This document shows, piece after piece, positions 1-10,069 of a stretch of 64,000 nt of DNA. The stretch's first letter is position 1. Every line of letters begins with the position of its first letter. The translations under genes and the position numbers were made by a program. Source of the stretch: Streptococcus australis ATCC 700641 (GTDB taxonomy: Bacteria > Bacillota > Bacilli > Lactobacillales > Streptococcaceae); the NCBI RefSeq assembly GCF_000186465.1, contig NZ_GL636091.1, positions 316,594 through 380,593 on the forward strand, given 5' to 3'. The notes below the pieces were generated by a model that was not told the DNA's origin, made no database searches, and worked only from the letters and a program-made list of their open reading frames with translations.

Positions 1-14
1 TTTACTTTCTTCAT
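1..14 (-). CDS. start of a gene cut by the window edge
   Basis: An ATG at 14 reading leftward (first residues MKKV) follows a GAGGAAAG ribosome-site-like stretch at a usual distance. Only four codons are inside the window, so the product cannot be named. About 240 nt of leader with no other gene lies upstream, which fits the start of a new transcription unit after the ntp operon terminators. Confidence 0.4.
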
Positions 15-135
15 ACGTTCTTTCCTCGTTTTCTTATTATCGGAGATTTATCTCCAGACAGATACATTTAATATTCTACCACATTTTTTGTCTTTAAAAT
101 GGCTCTTCTTTTCTTTTAATCTAACTGACCCTAAT

Positions 136-163
136 TTGTAACATTAGTCCTTTCTTGTTACAA
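136..163. promoter_or_regulatory. inverted repeat TTGTAAC-N14-GTTACAA
   Basis: The 7-bp arms at 136-142 and 157-163 are perfectly complementary. They sit upstream of the leftward gene entering at position 14, and a TAGAAT -10-like box lies between. This could be a regulator site. The half sites resemble TGTWAH WalR half boxes but are inverted and too far apart, so no regulator is assigned. The rest of 15-289 shows nothing else recognisable. Confidence 0.3.
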
Positions 164-289
164 TCTCTTAACAATTAACGACAGTTAGTACTATTTGGAT
201 AATCAAACAAATTCATTGTATCAGAAGCCTTTGAGAGCCCTGAATGAAGGGATTTTAGAAGATTTTTCAGTTGAATAGAGGCTAAAAAA

Positions 290-335
290 CACCCCAAGTT
301 CGTGTCCTGTAGACATCACTTGGGGTGCTATTTTT
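290..335. terminator. bidirectional terminator
   Basis: Arms caccccaagt (290-299) and acttggggtg (318-327) pair over 10 bp. U-tracts follow on both strands: ctattttt to the right, and the run of A at 284-289 read leftward. It can end leftward readthrough from the ntp operon. Confidence 0.75.
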
Positions 336-386
336 AACGGCTTGTATCTTATAATTTAACACGCCTACAACTCTTTGGAAAAAGAT

Positions 387-423
387 AAATCCAACTAGAA
401 GTGGTCGCTTCGTCGTTGGATTT
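387..423 (-). terminator. hairpin after ntpD, likely ntp operon terminator
   Basis: Perfect 9-bp arms aaatccaac (387-395) and gttggattt (415-423) enclose a 19-nt loop, 37 nt past the ntpD stop. The outer A/T pairs give a short U stretch in the leftward transcript. With the 290-327 hairpin it forms a double stop for the operon. Confidence 0.6.
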
Positions 424-459
424 CCTATTTTCCTTTGAGTTGCTTAACGGCTTTGTATC

Positions 460-1083
460 TTATTTGACCTTCATCATTCTGACGAGGTTAGCTCGTTCAG
501 CTTCTTCGAGTTTCATTTCGATATAGTAGATGGTTTCCTTGAGGTCTGGAATGGTCGCATACTCCAGTCCATTGACCCGACGACGCGTTTTTTCAATCTC
601 ATCAGCCATGAGTTGACAAGTTTTTTCAATCTCTGCTAGGCGCAGCAGGTCTGGGAGGAGTTCTTCCATTTCTTGAATGGTGCTATCCATCTGACTATTG
701 GAAGCCACGTAGCTGTATACCACGTCTCCCTCATCGTCTCCATACGGATTATCGATATGAGCATGCATCTTGGGCACGCGCACACTCATGATATTCTCCG
801 TCTCGATATGCAGACTGACCTCACGCGTCGGCACCGCAAAGATTTCCTGGACCATGAGGTCATTCTCCAGACATTTAGCGAGGACAAATTCTTGCATATT
901 GCCAATGAGAGCTGCCTCAACCTTCTGGCGGAGGCGGTCATTTTCACGGACCGATTCGATGAAGCGTCGCATGAGTTCATCCCGCTTGTCCTTTAGAAGT
1001 TTATGGCCTCTAGTTGCTGTCTTCAGACGCTCTTTGAGGGTATTTAACTCCATCCGGGTGGGCTTGACATTTAATCGTGCCAT
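460..1083 (-). CDS. ntpD: V-type Na+-ATPase subunit D (central stalk)
   Basis: This 207-residue subunit D forms the rotor shaft that links ATP hydrolysis in the A3B3 head to the membrane c-ring. It starts [20 protein letters not shown], the typical N-terminal helix of the family. The protein is mostly long helices, with charged heptads at about 1-80 and 150-200 matching the coiled coil of the shaft. Length is normal for the family. The start is an ATG with AAAGGAGG 8 nt upstream. It is the last gene of the ntp operon, 21 nt after ntpB, and is followed by two hairpins. Confidence 0.95.
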   Translation of the reverse strand: MARLNVKPTRMELNTLKERLKTATRGHKLLKDKRDELMRRFIESVRENDRLRQKVEAALIGNMQEFVLAKCLENDLMVQEIFAVPTREVSLHIETENIMSVRVPKMHAHIDNPYGDDEGDVVYSYVASNSQMDSTIQEMEELLPDLLRLAEIEKTCQLMADEIEKTRRRVNGLEYATIPDLKETIYYIEMKLEEAERANLVRMMKVK

Positions 1084-1104
1084 TTGACTTCCTCCTTTCT
1101 ACTC

Positions 1105-2502
1105 CTAGGCTTGTGCTTCCTTGGAAGTTTTTGGGAGGTATTCATCAATCATATCATCCTTGATCCGCTTGAGCTCTGTCCGTGGCAAGATAGACAGCAA
1201 TTCCCAGCCTAGATCCAGACTTTCTTGAATGGTCCGATTGGTAGTAAAGCCTTGGTTGATGTATTCTTTCTCAAAACGATCGGTAAATTTGACATAGAGC
1301 TTGTCTGTATCTGACAAGGCAGACTCCCCAAGAACCACAGCTAACTCTTTTGCTTGTTTCCCTTGAGCATAGGCCGCAAAGAGCTGGTTCATGGTCGCCG
1401 CATGGTCTTTCCGAGTCTTGCCTTCACCAGAACCCTTGTCTTTCAAACGAGAAAGGGAAGGAAGGACATTGATCGGTGGACGGTAACCACTATTGTAGAG
1501 ATCACGAGACAGAATAATCTGACCTTCGGTGATGTAGCCTGTCAAGTCAGGGATTGGGTGGGTGATGTCATCCTCCGGCATGGAGAGGATTGGAATCTGA
1601 GTCACAGATCCTTTCTTCCCAACCAAGCGTCCTGCACGTTCGTAGAGGGTCGAGAGGTTGGTATAAAGATACCCTGGATATCCCCGACGTCCTGGAACCT
1701 CCCGGCGAGCAGCGGATACTTCCCGAAGGGCTTCACAGTAGTTAGTCATGTCGGTCATAATGACCAAGACGTGCATGTCTTTTTCATAGGCCAAATATTC
1801 TGCCGCGGTCAAGGCGATCCGAGGAGTGGCAATCCGCTCGATAGCTGGATCATTAGCTAGGTTGATGAAGAGGACAGAGCGATCAATAGCCCCTGTTTCC
1901 CGCAGGTCGTTCATAAAGAACTCGGCTTCTTCAAAGGTAATTCCCATGGCCGCAAAGACCACGGCGAAGTTTTCTTCAGAATTAAGCACCGTCGCTTGAC
2001 GAGCAATCTGAGCCGCCAACTCCTTGTGAGGAAGACCAGAACCTGAGAAGACTGGGAGTTTTTGACCCCGAACCAAGGTGTTCAAATGGTCAATGGCTGA
2101 GATCCCTGTCTGGATAAATTCATCCGGATAGTCCCGCGAAACAGGGTTGATGGCTTGCCCATCAATGTCCAAGTACTTCTCTGGGATAATCTCTGGACCA
2201 CCATCGATCGGTTTGCCCATCCCGTTAAAGATGCGTCCCACCATGTCTTCTGATACTGGAAGTTCTAGGGGACGTCCGGTAAAGCGAACCTTGGCTTTTT
2301 CCAAATTAATCCCGCTAGATCCTTCAAAGAGTTGGACCATGGCCTTGTCTTCTTGGACTTCGAGGACTTGTCCCTGACGGGTTGTTCCGTCATGGAGCTT
2401 GATTTCTACGAGTTCATTGTAGTGAACCCCCTCGACCTGATCGACAATCATCAAGGGGCCAACAACTTCGCTGACAGTACGGTATTCTTTAATCACGCTC
2501 AT
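1105..2502 (-). CDS. ntpB: V-type Na+-ATPase subunit B
   Basis: This is the 465-residue regulatory, non-catalytic nucleotide-site subunit of the A3B3 head. Family features visible are the N-terminal beta-barrel (1-75), the central ATPase fold and the segment [20 protein letters not shown], which is characteristic of B subunits. A canonical Walker A P-loop is absent, as expected for B as opposed to A. The ATG at 2502 follows GGAGG and overlaps the 3-prime end of ntpA by 14 nt, so translation is probably coupled. It is followed closely by ntpD. Confidence 0.96.
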   Translation of the reverse strand: MSVIKEYRTVSEVVGPLMIVDQVEGVHYNELVEIKLHDGTTRQGQVLEVQEDKAMVQLFEGSSGINLEKAKVRFTGRPLELPVSEDMVGRIFNGMGKPIDGGPEIIPEKYLDIDGQAINPVSRDYPDEFIQTGISAIDHLNTLVRGQKLPVFSGSGLPHKELAAQIARQATVLNSEENFAVVFAAMGITFEEAEFFMNDLRETGAIDRSVLFINLANDPAIERIATPRIALTAAEYLAYEKDMHVLVIMTDMTNYCEALREVSAARREVPGRRGYPGYLYTNLSTLYERAGRLVGKKGSVTQIPILSMPEDDITHPIPDLTGYITEGQIILSRDLYNSGYRPPINVLPSLSRLKDKGSGEGKTRKDHAATMNQLFAAYAQGKQAKELAVVLGESALSDTDKLYVKFTDRFEKEYINQGFTTNRTIQESLDLGWELLSILPRTELKRIKDDMIDEYLPKTSKEAQA

Positions 2503-4279
2503 TGTCTACTCCTCCTTTCGCGACGATTTGGTGTAGGGATTCTACGATTTCTTCTTTCAAGGCTTGGATGGTGCCGAACTGGTCCTCATGGATGAACTTG
2601 CTGCGGGCAATGCGGTCCCGAAGGTCTACCGTTCCTTCCATGATTTCTGTGAAGTAGGCCCCTAATTCTAGCGCTTTCTGACTTTCTTGGTCAAAGGTCA
2701 AAATGTTGGTCAACAAGGCTACCTGCTTGCTGAAGGAAGTATAGGTGTCCACCTCATCAAAGGCATTTTGTTGCAAGTAGTCTTCGCGGATCATCTTGGC
2801 TGCATTCATGGTTAAGCGGTCTTTTTCAGACAAGGAATCCAGACCAACCAAACGCACGATTTCTTGCAATTCACTCTCTTTTTGCAACAGATTCATGGCG
2901 CGGGTGACTTTTTCTGCCCAGCTAATCTGCTCATGCTGATCGATATATTGGCCCACCTCATCCTGGTAAAGGGAATAAGAACTCAACCAGTTGATGGCTG
3001 GGAAGTGTCGTCGTTGCGCCAACTGAGCATCTAGTCCCCAGAAGACCTTGACGATCCGCAGGGTGTTTTGGGTCACCGGCTCTGAGATATCTCCACCCGG
3101 AGGAGAAACGGCACCGATCGCCGTAATAGAGCCTTCACGCGCAGTGGTTCCGAGTGTCTTGACTCGACCGGCCCGTTCGTAGTACTCAGCAATCCGGCTA
3201 CCAAGGTAGGCCGGGTAGCCTTCATCCCCTGGCATTTCTTCTAGACGACCAGACATTTCACGAAGAGCTTCTGCCCAGCGCGATGTCGAATCGGCCATGA
3301 TGGCAACGGAATAGCCCATATCACGGAAATATTCGGCAATGGTGATCCCTGTGTAGATGGAAGCTTCACGCGCTGCCACTGGCATGTTAGAAGTGTTGGC
3401 GATCAAAACCGTCCGTTGCATGATGGATTGGCCAGTTGTTGGATCGATCAATTCTGGAAATTCATTCAGAACGTCCGTCATTTCGTTTCCACGTTCCCCA
3501 CAACCGACATAAATCACGATGTCTACATTGGCAAACTTGGCCACCTGGTGTTGCACAACTGTTTTTCCAGCTCCGAAAGGACCAGGAACAGCTGCAGCTC
3601 CACCCTTAGTCACAGGGAAGAAGGTATCGATGACCCGTTGGCCTGTAACCAAAGGCTCTACTGGAATCAGTTTTTGTGCAAAGGGACGGCCTCGACGAAC
3701 CGGCCATTTTTGCATCAAAGTACCAGTAAAGAGGCTACCATCAGCCTGCTCGATCTCATAGACCGGCTCTTCCACTGTGTAAGAACCTGCTGCGATCTTG
3801 GTCACACGTCCACTGACACCGAAGGGTACCATGATGCGGTGTTCCACCATATTGGTCTCCTGAACCGTACCGACGATGTCTCCCGCAACTACCTCTGTTC
3901 CTTCTGCCACGCTTGGTTCGAAGGTCCATTTGGTGTCACGGTCTAGATTTGGAACTTGCACCCCACGAACCAAAAAATCGCTGGCGGTGACTTCTTGGAA
4001 GCGTTCCAAGGGACGTTGGATCCCGTCAAACATCTGAGAGATCAAGCCTGGTCCTAACTCAACAGAAAGGGGAGCTCCGGTTGTTACCACTGGTTCACCG
4101 GGTCCGACTCCAGACGTTTCTTCATATACTTGGATAGAGGCTTCGTCCCGCCGCATCTCAATAATTTCACCAATCAAACCAAGATCGCCGACCCGGCAAA
4201 TGTCTTGGATATTGGCCTCCTGCATCCCTGATGCAACCACCAAGGGACCGGAAACTTTAATAATTTTTCCTTGAGTCAT
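2489..4279 (-). CDS. ntpA: V-type Na+-ATPase catalytic subunit A
   Basis: This 596-residue subunit A binds and hydrolyses ATP. It has an N-terminal barrel (1-70), the bulge domain special to A subunits (about 110-195), and the Walker A motif GPFGAGKT at 233-240. The [27 protein letters not shown] region at about 335-360 is the conserved catalytic core. The length fits the family. The ATG has GGAGG 7 nt upstream. It lies 34 nt downstream of a GNAT acetyltransferase gene that is unusually placed inside the operon, and it overlaps ntpB. Confidence 0.97.
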   Translation of the reverse strand: MTQGKIIKVSGPLVVASGMQEANIQDICRVGDLGLIGEIIEMRRDEASIQVYEETSGVGPGEPVVTTGAPLSVELGPGLISQMFDGIQRPLERFQEVTASDFLVRGVQVPNLDRDTKWTFEPSVAEGTEVVAGDIVGTVQETNMVEHRIMVPFGVSGRVTKIAAGSYTVEEPVYEIEQADGSLFTGTLMQKWPVRRGRPFAQKLIPVEPLVTGQRVIDTFFPVTKGGAAAVPGPFGAGKTVVQHQVAKFANVDIVIYVGCGERGNEMTDVLNEFPELIDPTTGQSIMQRTVLIANTSNMPVAAREASIYTGITIAEYFRDMGYSVAIMADSTSRWAEALREMSGRLEEMPGDEGYPAYLGSRIAEYYERAGRVKTLGTTAREGSITAIGAVSPPGGDISEPVTQNTLRIVKVFWGLDAQLAQRRHFPAINWLSSYSLYQDEVGQYIDQHEQISWAEKVTRAMNLLQKESELQEIVRLVGLDSLSEKDRLTMNAAKMIREDYLQQNAFDEVDTYTSFSKQVALLTNILTFDQESQKALELGAYFTEIMEGTVDLRDRIARSKFIHEDQFGTIQALKEEIVESLHQIVAKGGVDNERD

Positions 4280-4312
4280 GTATTCCTCCTGGGAATCCTT
4301 TGTTTCTTTGTA

Positions 4313-5017
4313 TTACTTTTGCGCTATCTCTCTTAGAGATTGCTTTTGTTGACCATTGGCATCGAAATTAGTTGGATCCAACCAAGCTTCGAAACGCTCT
4401 TTGATAGCTGGCCATTCTTGGTCAATGATAGACAACCAATCTGTGTCTCGAGTCCGACCTTTATAAACAATAGCCTGACGGAAACACCCTTCATAGGTGA
4501 ACCCCAAGCGCTCAGCTGCTTCGCGAGAAGCTTGGTTTAAGGCATCGCATTTCCACTCATAGCGGCGGTAGCCTAACTCCTCAAACACATAGCGTGCTAA
4601 CAGATACTGGGCTTCGGTTGCCATGCGAGTCTTCTGGAGCGTTGGTGAGTAGGTCACTGCTCCGACTTCAATCACCCGGTTGGCTTGATCGATCCGCATG
4701 AGAGAAAAAGTCCCTAATGCCTTGCCCGAATCTTTGTCTACAATCGCATAGTAAAAGCGACCTTGGGCTGCCATGAGACCATCTAATAAGCGGTCCCACT
4801 CCTCTTCATTTCGGGCAGGGCCTTTGAACAGATAGGTCCACATAGCTGCTGGGGAGGCTGGCCCGTAGACCTGATAAAGATCCGCCCCGTGTTTTTCTTT
4901 TGACAGGCGCTCAATTACGGTATAGCGACCCTCGATCCGCTCAATAGCTGGCAAGCGCCCCGGTGTAAAATCCGGCAGTGCATCTCCAATCGCTTGACCA
5001 AATTCATTTTTTCTCAT
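4313..5017 (-). CDS. GNAT acetyltransferase (RimJ/RimL-like) inside the ntp operon
   Basis: This 234-residue protein has an Acetyltransf_3-type fold: an N-terminal strand-rich half, then the acetyl-CoA region around 105-170 (GTFSLMRIDQ, GAVTYSPTLQKTRMATEAQYLL) and the family hallmark NQASREAAERLGFTYEGCFR. The substrate is unknown; relatives acetylate protein N-termini or small amines. The ATG overlaps the ntpF stop as ATGA, and ntpA begins 34 nt downstream, so it is co-translated within the V-ATPase operon. This is not a subunit of the enzyme in the well-studied Enterococcus hirae operon. Acetylation of a pump subunit is an untested inference. Confidence 0.88.
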   Translation of the reverse strand: MRKNEFGQAIGDALPDFTPGRLPAIERIEGRYTVIERLSKEKHGADLYQVYGPASPAAMWTYLFKGPARNEEEWDRLLDGLMAAQGRFYYAIVDKDSGKALGTFSLMRIDQANRVIEVGAVTYSPTLQKTRMATEAQYLLARYVFEELGYRRYEWKCDALNQASREAAERLGFTYEGCFRQAIVYKGRTRDTDWLSIIDQEWPAIKERFEAWLDPTNFDANGQQKQSLREIAQK

Positions 5018-5334
5018 AAAATATCCTGTCCTACTGCTTTTTCGACATTATCGCGAATGCGTTGCCGTCCCAGTCCAGTCGATCCCTTATGAGTAGGAAT
5101 CAAGATGACGGCTGGAGTTACTTGCCGATCGTAGTGGGCAATGGTATCTGGGATTTCCTGAGCCATATCCTCCGTCAGATAGATGATGCCAAAATCTTCT
5201 TGGCTCAACTGACGTAAGGTATTGATGGTTTCTTGAGCCTCTGCTACGGGAAAGGTCTGAAAGCCAATCATCTGAAAAGGAAGGATGGCATCTCGGTTTC
5301 CTACAACGGCAATTTTTTGCGTTTTACTGGCCAT
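5014..5334 (-). CDS. ntpG: V-type Na+-ATPase subunit F (NtpG)
   Basis: The 106-residue product matches the small ATP-synthase F family: a Rossmann-like alpha/beta protein beginning KIAVVGNRDAILPFQMIGFQ, followed by DFGIIYLTEDMAQEIP. It binds subunit D in the central stalk and stimulates the ATPase. The gene overlaps ntpC by 11 nt and the downstream acetyltransferase by 4 nt (ATGA), a pattern of tight translational coupling. In E. hirae nomenclature this position is NtpG; many annotations call it subunit F. Confidence 0.9.
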   Translation of the reverse strand: MASKTQKIAVVGNRDAILPFQMIGFQTFPVAEAQETINTLRQLSQEDFGIIYLTEDMAQEIPDTIAHYDRQVTPAVILIPTHKGSTGLGRQRIRDNVEKAVGQDIL

Positions 5335-6334
5335 AGATCGGTCTCATCCTTTCTTTTATTTTGTCAATTGGAAGCTGATTATCTAGCCCCGTTAAGACCA
5401 AACGAAGATTCTTCACCTCCAGCTCTTTTCCGAAGAGATAGCGAGCTAAAGGCAAGGGACCGTCTGTCTCAAAGGAAGCTTGTTCCAAAATTCGGTGCTT
5501 GATCACATGCTCCAGGTATTCCACTGTCTCAGCGCTCACTCTCCCTGCTCGCATCTGCTCTTCGTACCGAGACAGTTCCACATCATAAGGCAAGGGATTA
5601 ACTTGTTGGAACCAACTGATGAGGTTGCCCTGCTCCACACACTGGATGACTTCTCTTGCTGAGAGGGTCCCTGCATCGGACAAGAGTTGCTTCATAAAGC
5701 TGCCTGGCTTTTTCAGGCTGAGGGCCCGCTCAACAGTGATGACATTGTAACAATCAATGGTCAAGGTAACCAGCGATTCTAGAAGTGGATGCCCCAGGTC
5801 TTTCGCCAAGCGTTTGAGATGATCAAAGTAAGCCAGATCCATGCCGATCTCCAGAACGCGAATGTCCTGATAGTCGACATATTCCTGCCAGGTCGCTGCT
5901 ACTTCTTGAGCCATAAATTCTGGGCAGTTCTCTGAAGAAAAGGTCTTGGCTACTTGTTCAAGAACCGCTAAGAAATAGGGACCTGCATCCAATAACAAGA
6001 AATTCAAATCTCGCCCCGTTGCTCGCTCTTTCAATAAGACCTTGAGATTGTGATAGGTGTACTTGAGGGCAAAGAGGTCGACCACAGCTGGGTTTGGAGC
6101 TACCTGATAAGCCCAATCGTACTCAGCTAGAAGATGCTTCATCAAGGCTTGCTCGACAACTTGGACTTGACGCAGTTGATCTGCCTCCAAGGCATAGGCC
6201 GTCCCTTGCAAGAGATTAGCACGCGCTTCTGCATCGGAACTGTTCAGAAGGGCATCAAACTGAGCTGGGCTCAAAAAACTAGCTTCACGTACACTAATCC
6301 CGGTATTTACTTGAGAATACGTCCGTTCACACAT
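5324..6334 (-). CDS. ntpC: V-type Na+-ATPase subunit C/d (rotor adaptor)
   Basis: The 336-residue, mainly helical soluble subunit seats the central stalk on the c-ring. Family traits are the helical repeats with FALKYTYHNLKVLLKERATG near residues 90-110 and the C-terminal segment LARYLFGKELEVKNLRLVLTGL typical of the vATP-synt_AC39 family. It begins 8 nt after ntpE, and ntpF starts inside its last codons. The length is normal. Confidence 0.94.
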   Translation of the reverse strand: MCERTYSQVNTGISVREASFLSPAQFDALLNSSDAEARANLLQGTAYALEADQLRQVQVVEQALMKHLLAEYDWAYQVAPNPAVVDLFALKYTYHNLKVLLKERATGRDLNFLLLDAGPYFLAVLEQVAKTFSSENCPEFMAQEVAATWQEYVDYQDIRVLEIGMDLAYFDHLKRLAKDLGHPLLESLVTLTIDCYNVITVERALSLKKPGSFMKQLLSDAGTLSAREVIQCVEQGNLISWFQQVNPLPYDVELSRYEEQMRAGRVSAETVEYLEHVIKHRILEQASFETDGPLPLARYLFGKELEVKNLRLVLTGLDNQLPIDKIKERMRPIYGQ

Positions 6335-6342
6335 AGGCCCTC

Positions 6343-6933
6343 CTAGTTCTTTTCTTCTTTAAAAATGCTGGCTGCCATATGGAAGCTCTGCTCCTCCCGT
6401 ACAGCATCAACCAAATCACGGTAGAGGTAGCTGGCATCTACTTCGCCAAAGGAAAGGACAAAACCAGCTTCTTGGGCAAGAGTTTCTGTCGCTAATTGAA
6501 GTTGTGGATAGGCCTCTATCAAATCCTGACGATCTTGATCTGTCAATTTCTCTGCCGTCACAGCACCCAGGGTTAAGACGGTTGCTTGGTCCGCATAGCG
6601 AGGAAGAATACGGTGAAGAAATGTGAGTTCTTCCTGGCGTGACCATGTCGCCATTTTCTGGTAGGCATCCGCAAACAACTCTTTTAAAACCCGTTGCTTA
6701 GTGACCAGTGTCGATTGGCGCTTTTGATTTTCAATTTGTTGGCTTTCACGTTGCAAGTGGCGCTCAATCGTCTGCAATTGAACCGCCCGTTGGTGTAACT
6801 TTTCTTCTACCAAACGAGCTTCCTGCAACTGGGCTTCTGCTTGGACCTTAGCCGTCGCTTCCGCCACTAATTTCCGGCCTTTTTCATGGGCCTGTTCAAG
6901 GATGGAATCCTTTAATTGGGAATAATCCGTCAT
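6343..6933 (-). CDS. ntpE: V-type Na+-ATPase subunit E (peripheral stalk)
   Basis: This 196-residue subunit has a long N-terminal coiled coil (about 1-100, rich in Gln, Glu, Lys and Ala) and a compact C-terminal head that binds the A3B3 crown. With the H-like subunit it forms the stator stalks. The ATG at 6933 has AAAGGAGG about 10 nt upstream. The 85-nt gap to ntpK upstream is the largest inside the operon and holds no gene. Confidence 0.92.
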   Translation of the reverse strand: MTDYSQLKDSILEQAHEKGRKLVAEATAKVQAEAQLQEARLVEEKLHQRAVQLQTIERHLQRESQQIENQKRQSTLVTKQRVLKELFADAYQKMATWSRQEELTFLHRILPRYADQATVLTLGAVTAEKLTDQDRQDLIEAYPQLQLATETLAQEAGFVLSFGEVDASYLYRDLVDAVREEQSFHMAASIFKEEKN

Positions 6934-7018
6934 TGTTTTTATTTCCTCCTTTGGAGTTCTTCACCACCGATAATAGACGAAGAGAAGCCTCCTCATCTTT
7001 GACTTAGGTGTGTCTAGA

Positions 7019-7531
<513 letters not shown>

Positions 7532-7539
7532 TTACTGAA

Positions 7540-9489
7540 TTATTTTTTTGTTTTGACATAGCGTTCCGACGGTTTTAGAGGTTGGAAGGGCTTTCCACCA
7601 CCCTCGTAGAACTTGCCAAAGAACTCGACAAAAATCAAACGCGCTCCATGCACATAGCCTGATAAGAAGGACAGGAACATGTTGATGGCATGGAGGAGGA
7701 CAAAGAGGACAAGGCCGACTGTGAACCGTCCCAGGGTTGGGAAGAGATTGACAATCAAGTTAAAGGCTGAACCGATACTAGCCCCTGACAAGCCAAGCGC
7801 CATCAAACGGGTAAAGCTGACCAAGTCTCCGACATACCCACTAACATTGTAGAGATTAAAGAGACCTGCTGCTAGTCCTGATAATTTCTTAGCACTAACA
7901 ATGGACACCACCAGAATCCCAATCGCATTGAGAATGGCTAGCCACTGACCAATGGGGACTAGGTAGGATAAGCCTGGCAGGATATTTCCGACTGCTAAGA
8001 GCATCAAGCCTAACAAGATCAAGACCCAAGCAAAGCCTGCGTTGTAGGCTTCCGTATAGTCTTTCAGGCGGACATTTTTCATCCCTCCTAGGAAGAGACC
8101 GACCAAAACGGTAATGAAACCAAAGACGACCGATAGGATCAAGATGGTCATGGCATTGGTCGTCGTACTGATCAAAGCAAAAGGCATCTCAAAGCCGAAG
8201 AAGGAACCATATACGACTCCCCAAAGGGCTACCGAGATTCCTAAGAGGCAGAAGAAACGAAGGTTTTTTGCTGCGCTCGGCTGAAGCTGGAAGGCCTTTA
8301 GAGCAAATCCAGTTGCCAACGTCAACAAGAGCCCATAGCCGATATCTGCTACCATCATGCCGAAGAAGACGAAGTAGAAGAGAGAGACGATTGGCGTCGG
8401 ATCTTTCTCATAATACTTGGGCAGGGCGTACATTTCGGTCACCAACTCGAAAGGCTCCACCAAGGCATTATTTTTTAGCTTGATGGGTACCTGATCCCAT
8501 TCTTCTTGGGTGACCTCTCGCGTCTGCAAGACGACTTGGCTCCCAAATTCCTTTTGAAGTTTAGCCTTTAAAGCTTCTAGTTGAGCTGTTTCAATCCATC
8601 CTTCTAGGGCAACCAAATGGGCTGTACTGGCTAGAGAACCTTTGGCCTCCTCCCGCGCTCCTAAACTCAAGACATAATCGAGTTGGTACTTGAGTTGGTT
8701 GAGGTCTTCCTTAGCCTGACTGAGCGTTTCCAAAGTAGCTGCTTCGACAGCACCTTGTTCTTTGATCTCTCTCTTGAGTTGCTCCAAACGTTCTTTCGGC
8801 AGGGCCTCTCCTTGGTAGTCAAACTCTTTAAAATGCGAACTGGTCAGCGTATCTTGAATACCCGCTAAGTCACCAGACTTATACAAGACAACGACCCCAT
8901 GCTCCGTTTCCGAGCTGAAGACCACATCAACCTCTACATCTGGGTGCGCTAGCAAGGCCTGACGCGCCTGATCCTGTTCACTATTCGGAATGGTACCGAT
9001 TAAGCCACGGACATAGCGGAAACGCTTGAGTTGGTCCGGTGTCGTTGTCAAATCAACCCATTTTTCCAAAGAGGCAAGCTCTTCTTGGGCTAGCTGGATG
9101 CGATCCCGCGCCTTTGCTAAGACAGCCAATTGCTTTTGCACCGACTGTAAGAAACGTTGCTCATCACGGATAAGCCCATGGGACTCTAGCTCTTGGAAAG
9201 ACAAAGACAAAGGAGCTTCTTTCAGTTTTTCTAATCCCTTCTTTTGAGGAATGAAAGGCTCCAAGGCCTGAATGGCCTTTTCCAACTGTTCTTCCCGACG
9301 TCTTAGTTCATCCAGTCTTTGAGCTAATCCTTTGGTCCTATCAATCGTCTGAAAGGCAACTTGCCAATCTTCTTGTGCGCTCAAATCATAGATTTGGACA
9401 GATTCCTCTGACTGGAGCGACAAGAGAAGCTCGTCCATTAGTCTTGTGGGCAAAACCAGGGAAAGGTGTTGCATTGGGCTAATTGCCAT
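7540..9489 (-). CDS. ntpI: V-type Na+-ATPase subunit I/a (membrane stator)
   Basis: The 649-residue subunit has a soluble N-terminal half with coiled coils (about 45-125 and 225-280) and a C-terminal membrane half (about 350-630) with seven or eight helices. The membrane half includes FFGMMVADIGYGLLL and the LVSFTRLMALGLSGASIG helix holding the conserved arginine facing the c-ring. It forms the ion half-channels and anchors the peripheral stalks. The start overlaps the upstream H-like gene by 11 nt; an alternative ATG lies five codons in. Confidence 0.95.
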   Translation of the reverse strand: MAISPMQHLSLVLPTRLMDELLLSLQSEESVQIYDLSAQEDWQVAFQTIDRTKGLAQRLDELRRREEQLEKAIQALEPFIPQKKGLEKLKEAPLSLSFQELESHGLIRDEQRFLQSVQKQLAVLAKARDRIQLAQEELASLEKWVDLTTTPDQLKRFRYVRGLIGTIPNSEQDQARQALLAHPDVEVDVVFSSETEHGVVVLYKSGDLAGIQDTLTSSHFKEFDYQGEALPKERLEQLKREIKEQGAVEAATLETLSQAKEDLNQLKYQLDYVLSLGAREEAKGSLASTAHLVALEGWIETAQLEALKAKLQKEFGSQVVLQTREVTQEEWDQVPIKLKNNALVEPFELVTEMYALPKYYEKDPTPIVSLFYFVFFGMMVADIGYGLLLTLATGFALKAFQLQPSAAKNLRFFCLLGISVALWGVVYGSFFGFEMPFALISTTTNAMTILILSVVFGFITVLVGLFLGGMKNVRLKDYTEAYNAGFAWVLILLGLMLLAVGNILPGLSYLVPIGQWLAILNAIGILVVSIVSAKKLSGLAAGLFNLYNVSGYVGDLVSFTRLMALGLSGASIGSAFNLIVNLFPTLGRFTVGLVLFVLLHAINMFLSFLSGYVHGARLIFVEFFGKFYEGGGKPFQPLKPSERYVKTKK

Positions 9490-9802
9490 AGGTTGCTACC
9501 ACCTTTTCTACAATTTCGTCTACCAAAGCTACGCGCTTATCTGTCATGGCTTGCTGCACCTTTTCGTCATTGCGTTGACTAGTCACTGCAAGGTCTGCTT
9601 CCAAGCTAGCAATCATCGCTTTCGAGGACTCTTCCCGCTCTGCTACTAGCTTAGCGGTCTCTTTGTCATAGGATGCAGCTACCTCCTGTAGGTGATCACC
9701 TAGCTGTTGGCGCAAATCTTGGACCTGATCCTCGTAACTTGCGACAACGGCTTCTGCCGCCATTTCAATCTCTTGCATCATTTCGAGAGTTGCGTTGGCC
9801 AT
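9479..9802 (-). CDS. ntpF: V-type ATPase subunit H-like peripheral stalk protein (NtpF)
   Basis: The product is 107 residues and almost wholly coiled coil (ANATLEMMQEIEMAAEAV onward). It suits the first gene of E. hirae-type ntp operons (NtpF, archaeal subunit H/G) that pairs with subunit E in the stator. An in-frame GTG lies one codon upstream at 9805. ATG 9802 is preferred because AAGGAGG stands 7 nt before it, against only 4 nt for the GTG. Coiled-coil proteins diverge quickly, so the identity rests on position and composition. Confidence 0.85.
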   Translation of the reverse strand: MANATLEMMQEIEMAAEAVVASYEDQVQDLRQQLGDHLQEVAASYDKETAKLVAEREESSKAMIASLEADLAVTSQRNDEKVQQAMTDKRVALVDEIVEKVVATYGN

Positions 9803-9854
9803 CACTCCACCTCCTTACCTCTTCCTTTACGAGAAGGAACAAATTCTTGTGTAA

Positions 9855-9863
9855 ATTATATCA
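9855..9863 (-). promoter_or_regulatory. ntpF: extended -10 promoter of the ntp operon
   Basis: Read leftward, the sequence TGATATAAT gives a consensus -10 (complement at 9855-9860) with an extended TG. No good -35 occurs at 17 bp. It lies 53 nt upstream of the ntpF start and is the only promoter-like sequence before the operon. Confidence 0.5.
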
Positions 9864-9983
9864 TATTTTATCAACTTTTTTCAGCGTCTTTCCTTTGTTT
9901 CCAGAGCTTATTTTTTTAACAAAGGTGATTCAAAAAAGATGTTGATTCTGTTCCTTCTTTCAGTCGTTCGCTAGTCGTATTCC

Positions 9984-10012
9984 TTGTATATCCCGGTTTT
10001 TTATGTTATACT
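9984..10012 (+). promoter_or_regulatory. promoter of the RpiR regulator gene
   Basis: TTGTAT (9984-9989), a 17-nt spacer, and TATACT (10007-10012) with an extended TG form a good sigma-A promoter 58 nt before the chosen GTG start. Confidence 0.7.
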
Positions 10013-10069
10013 GTGAAATATATTATAGGATTTTCTCCATGTGTAACCTCAGTTGAAAGGAGGACCGCT

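Noticed and set aside
1354..1860. 168-codon plus-strand frame opposite ntpB
   Set aside because: It lies wholly antisense to a well-conserved ATPase subunit, has no ribosome site and resembles no protein.
1105..2502. ntpB damaged because it lacks a P-loop
   Set aside because: B subunits normally lack Walker A; length and other motifs are normal.
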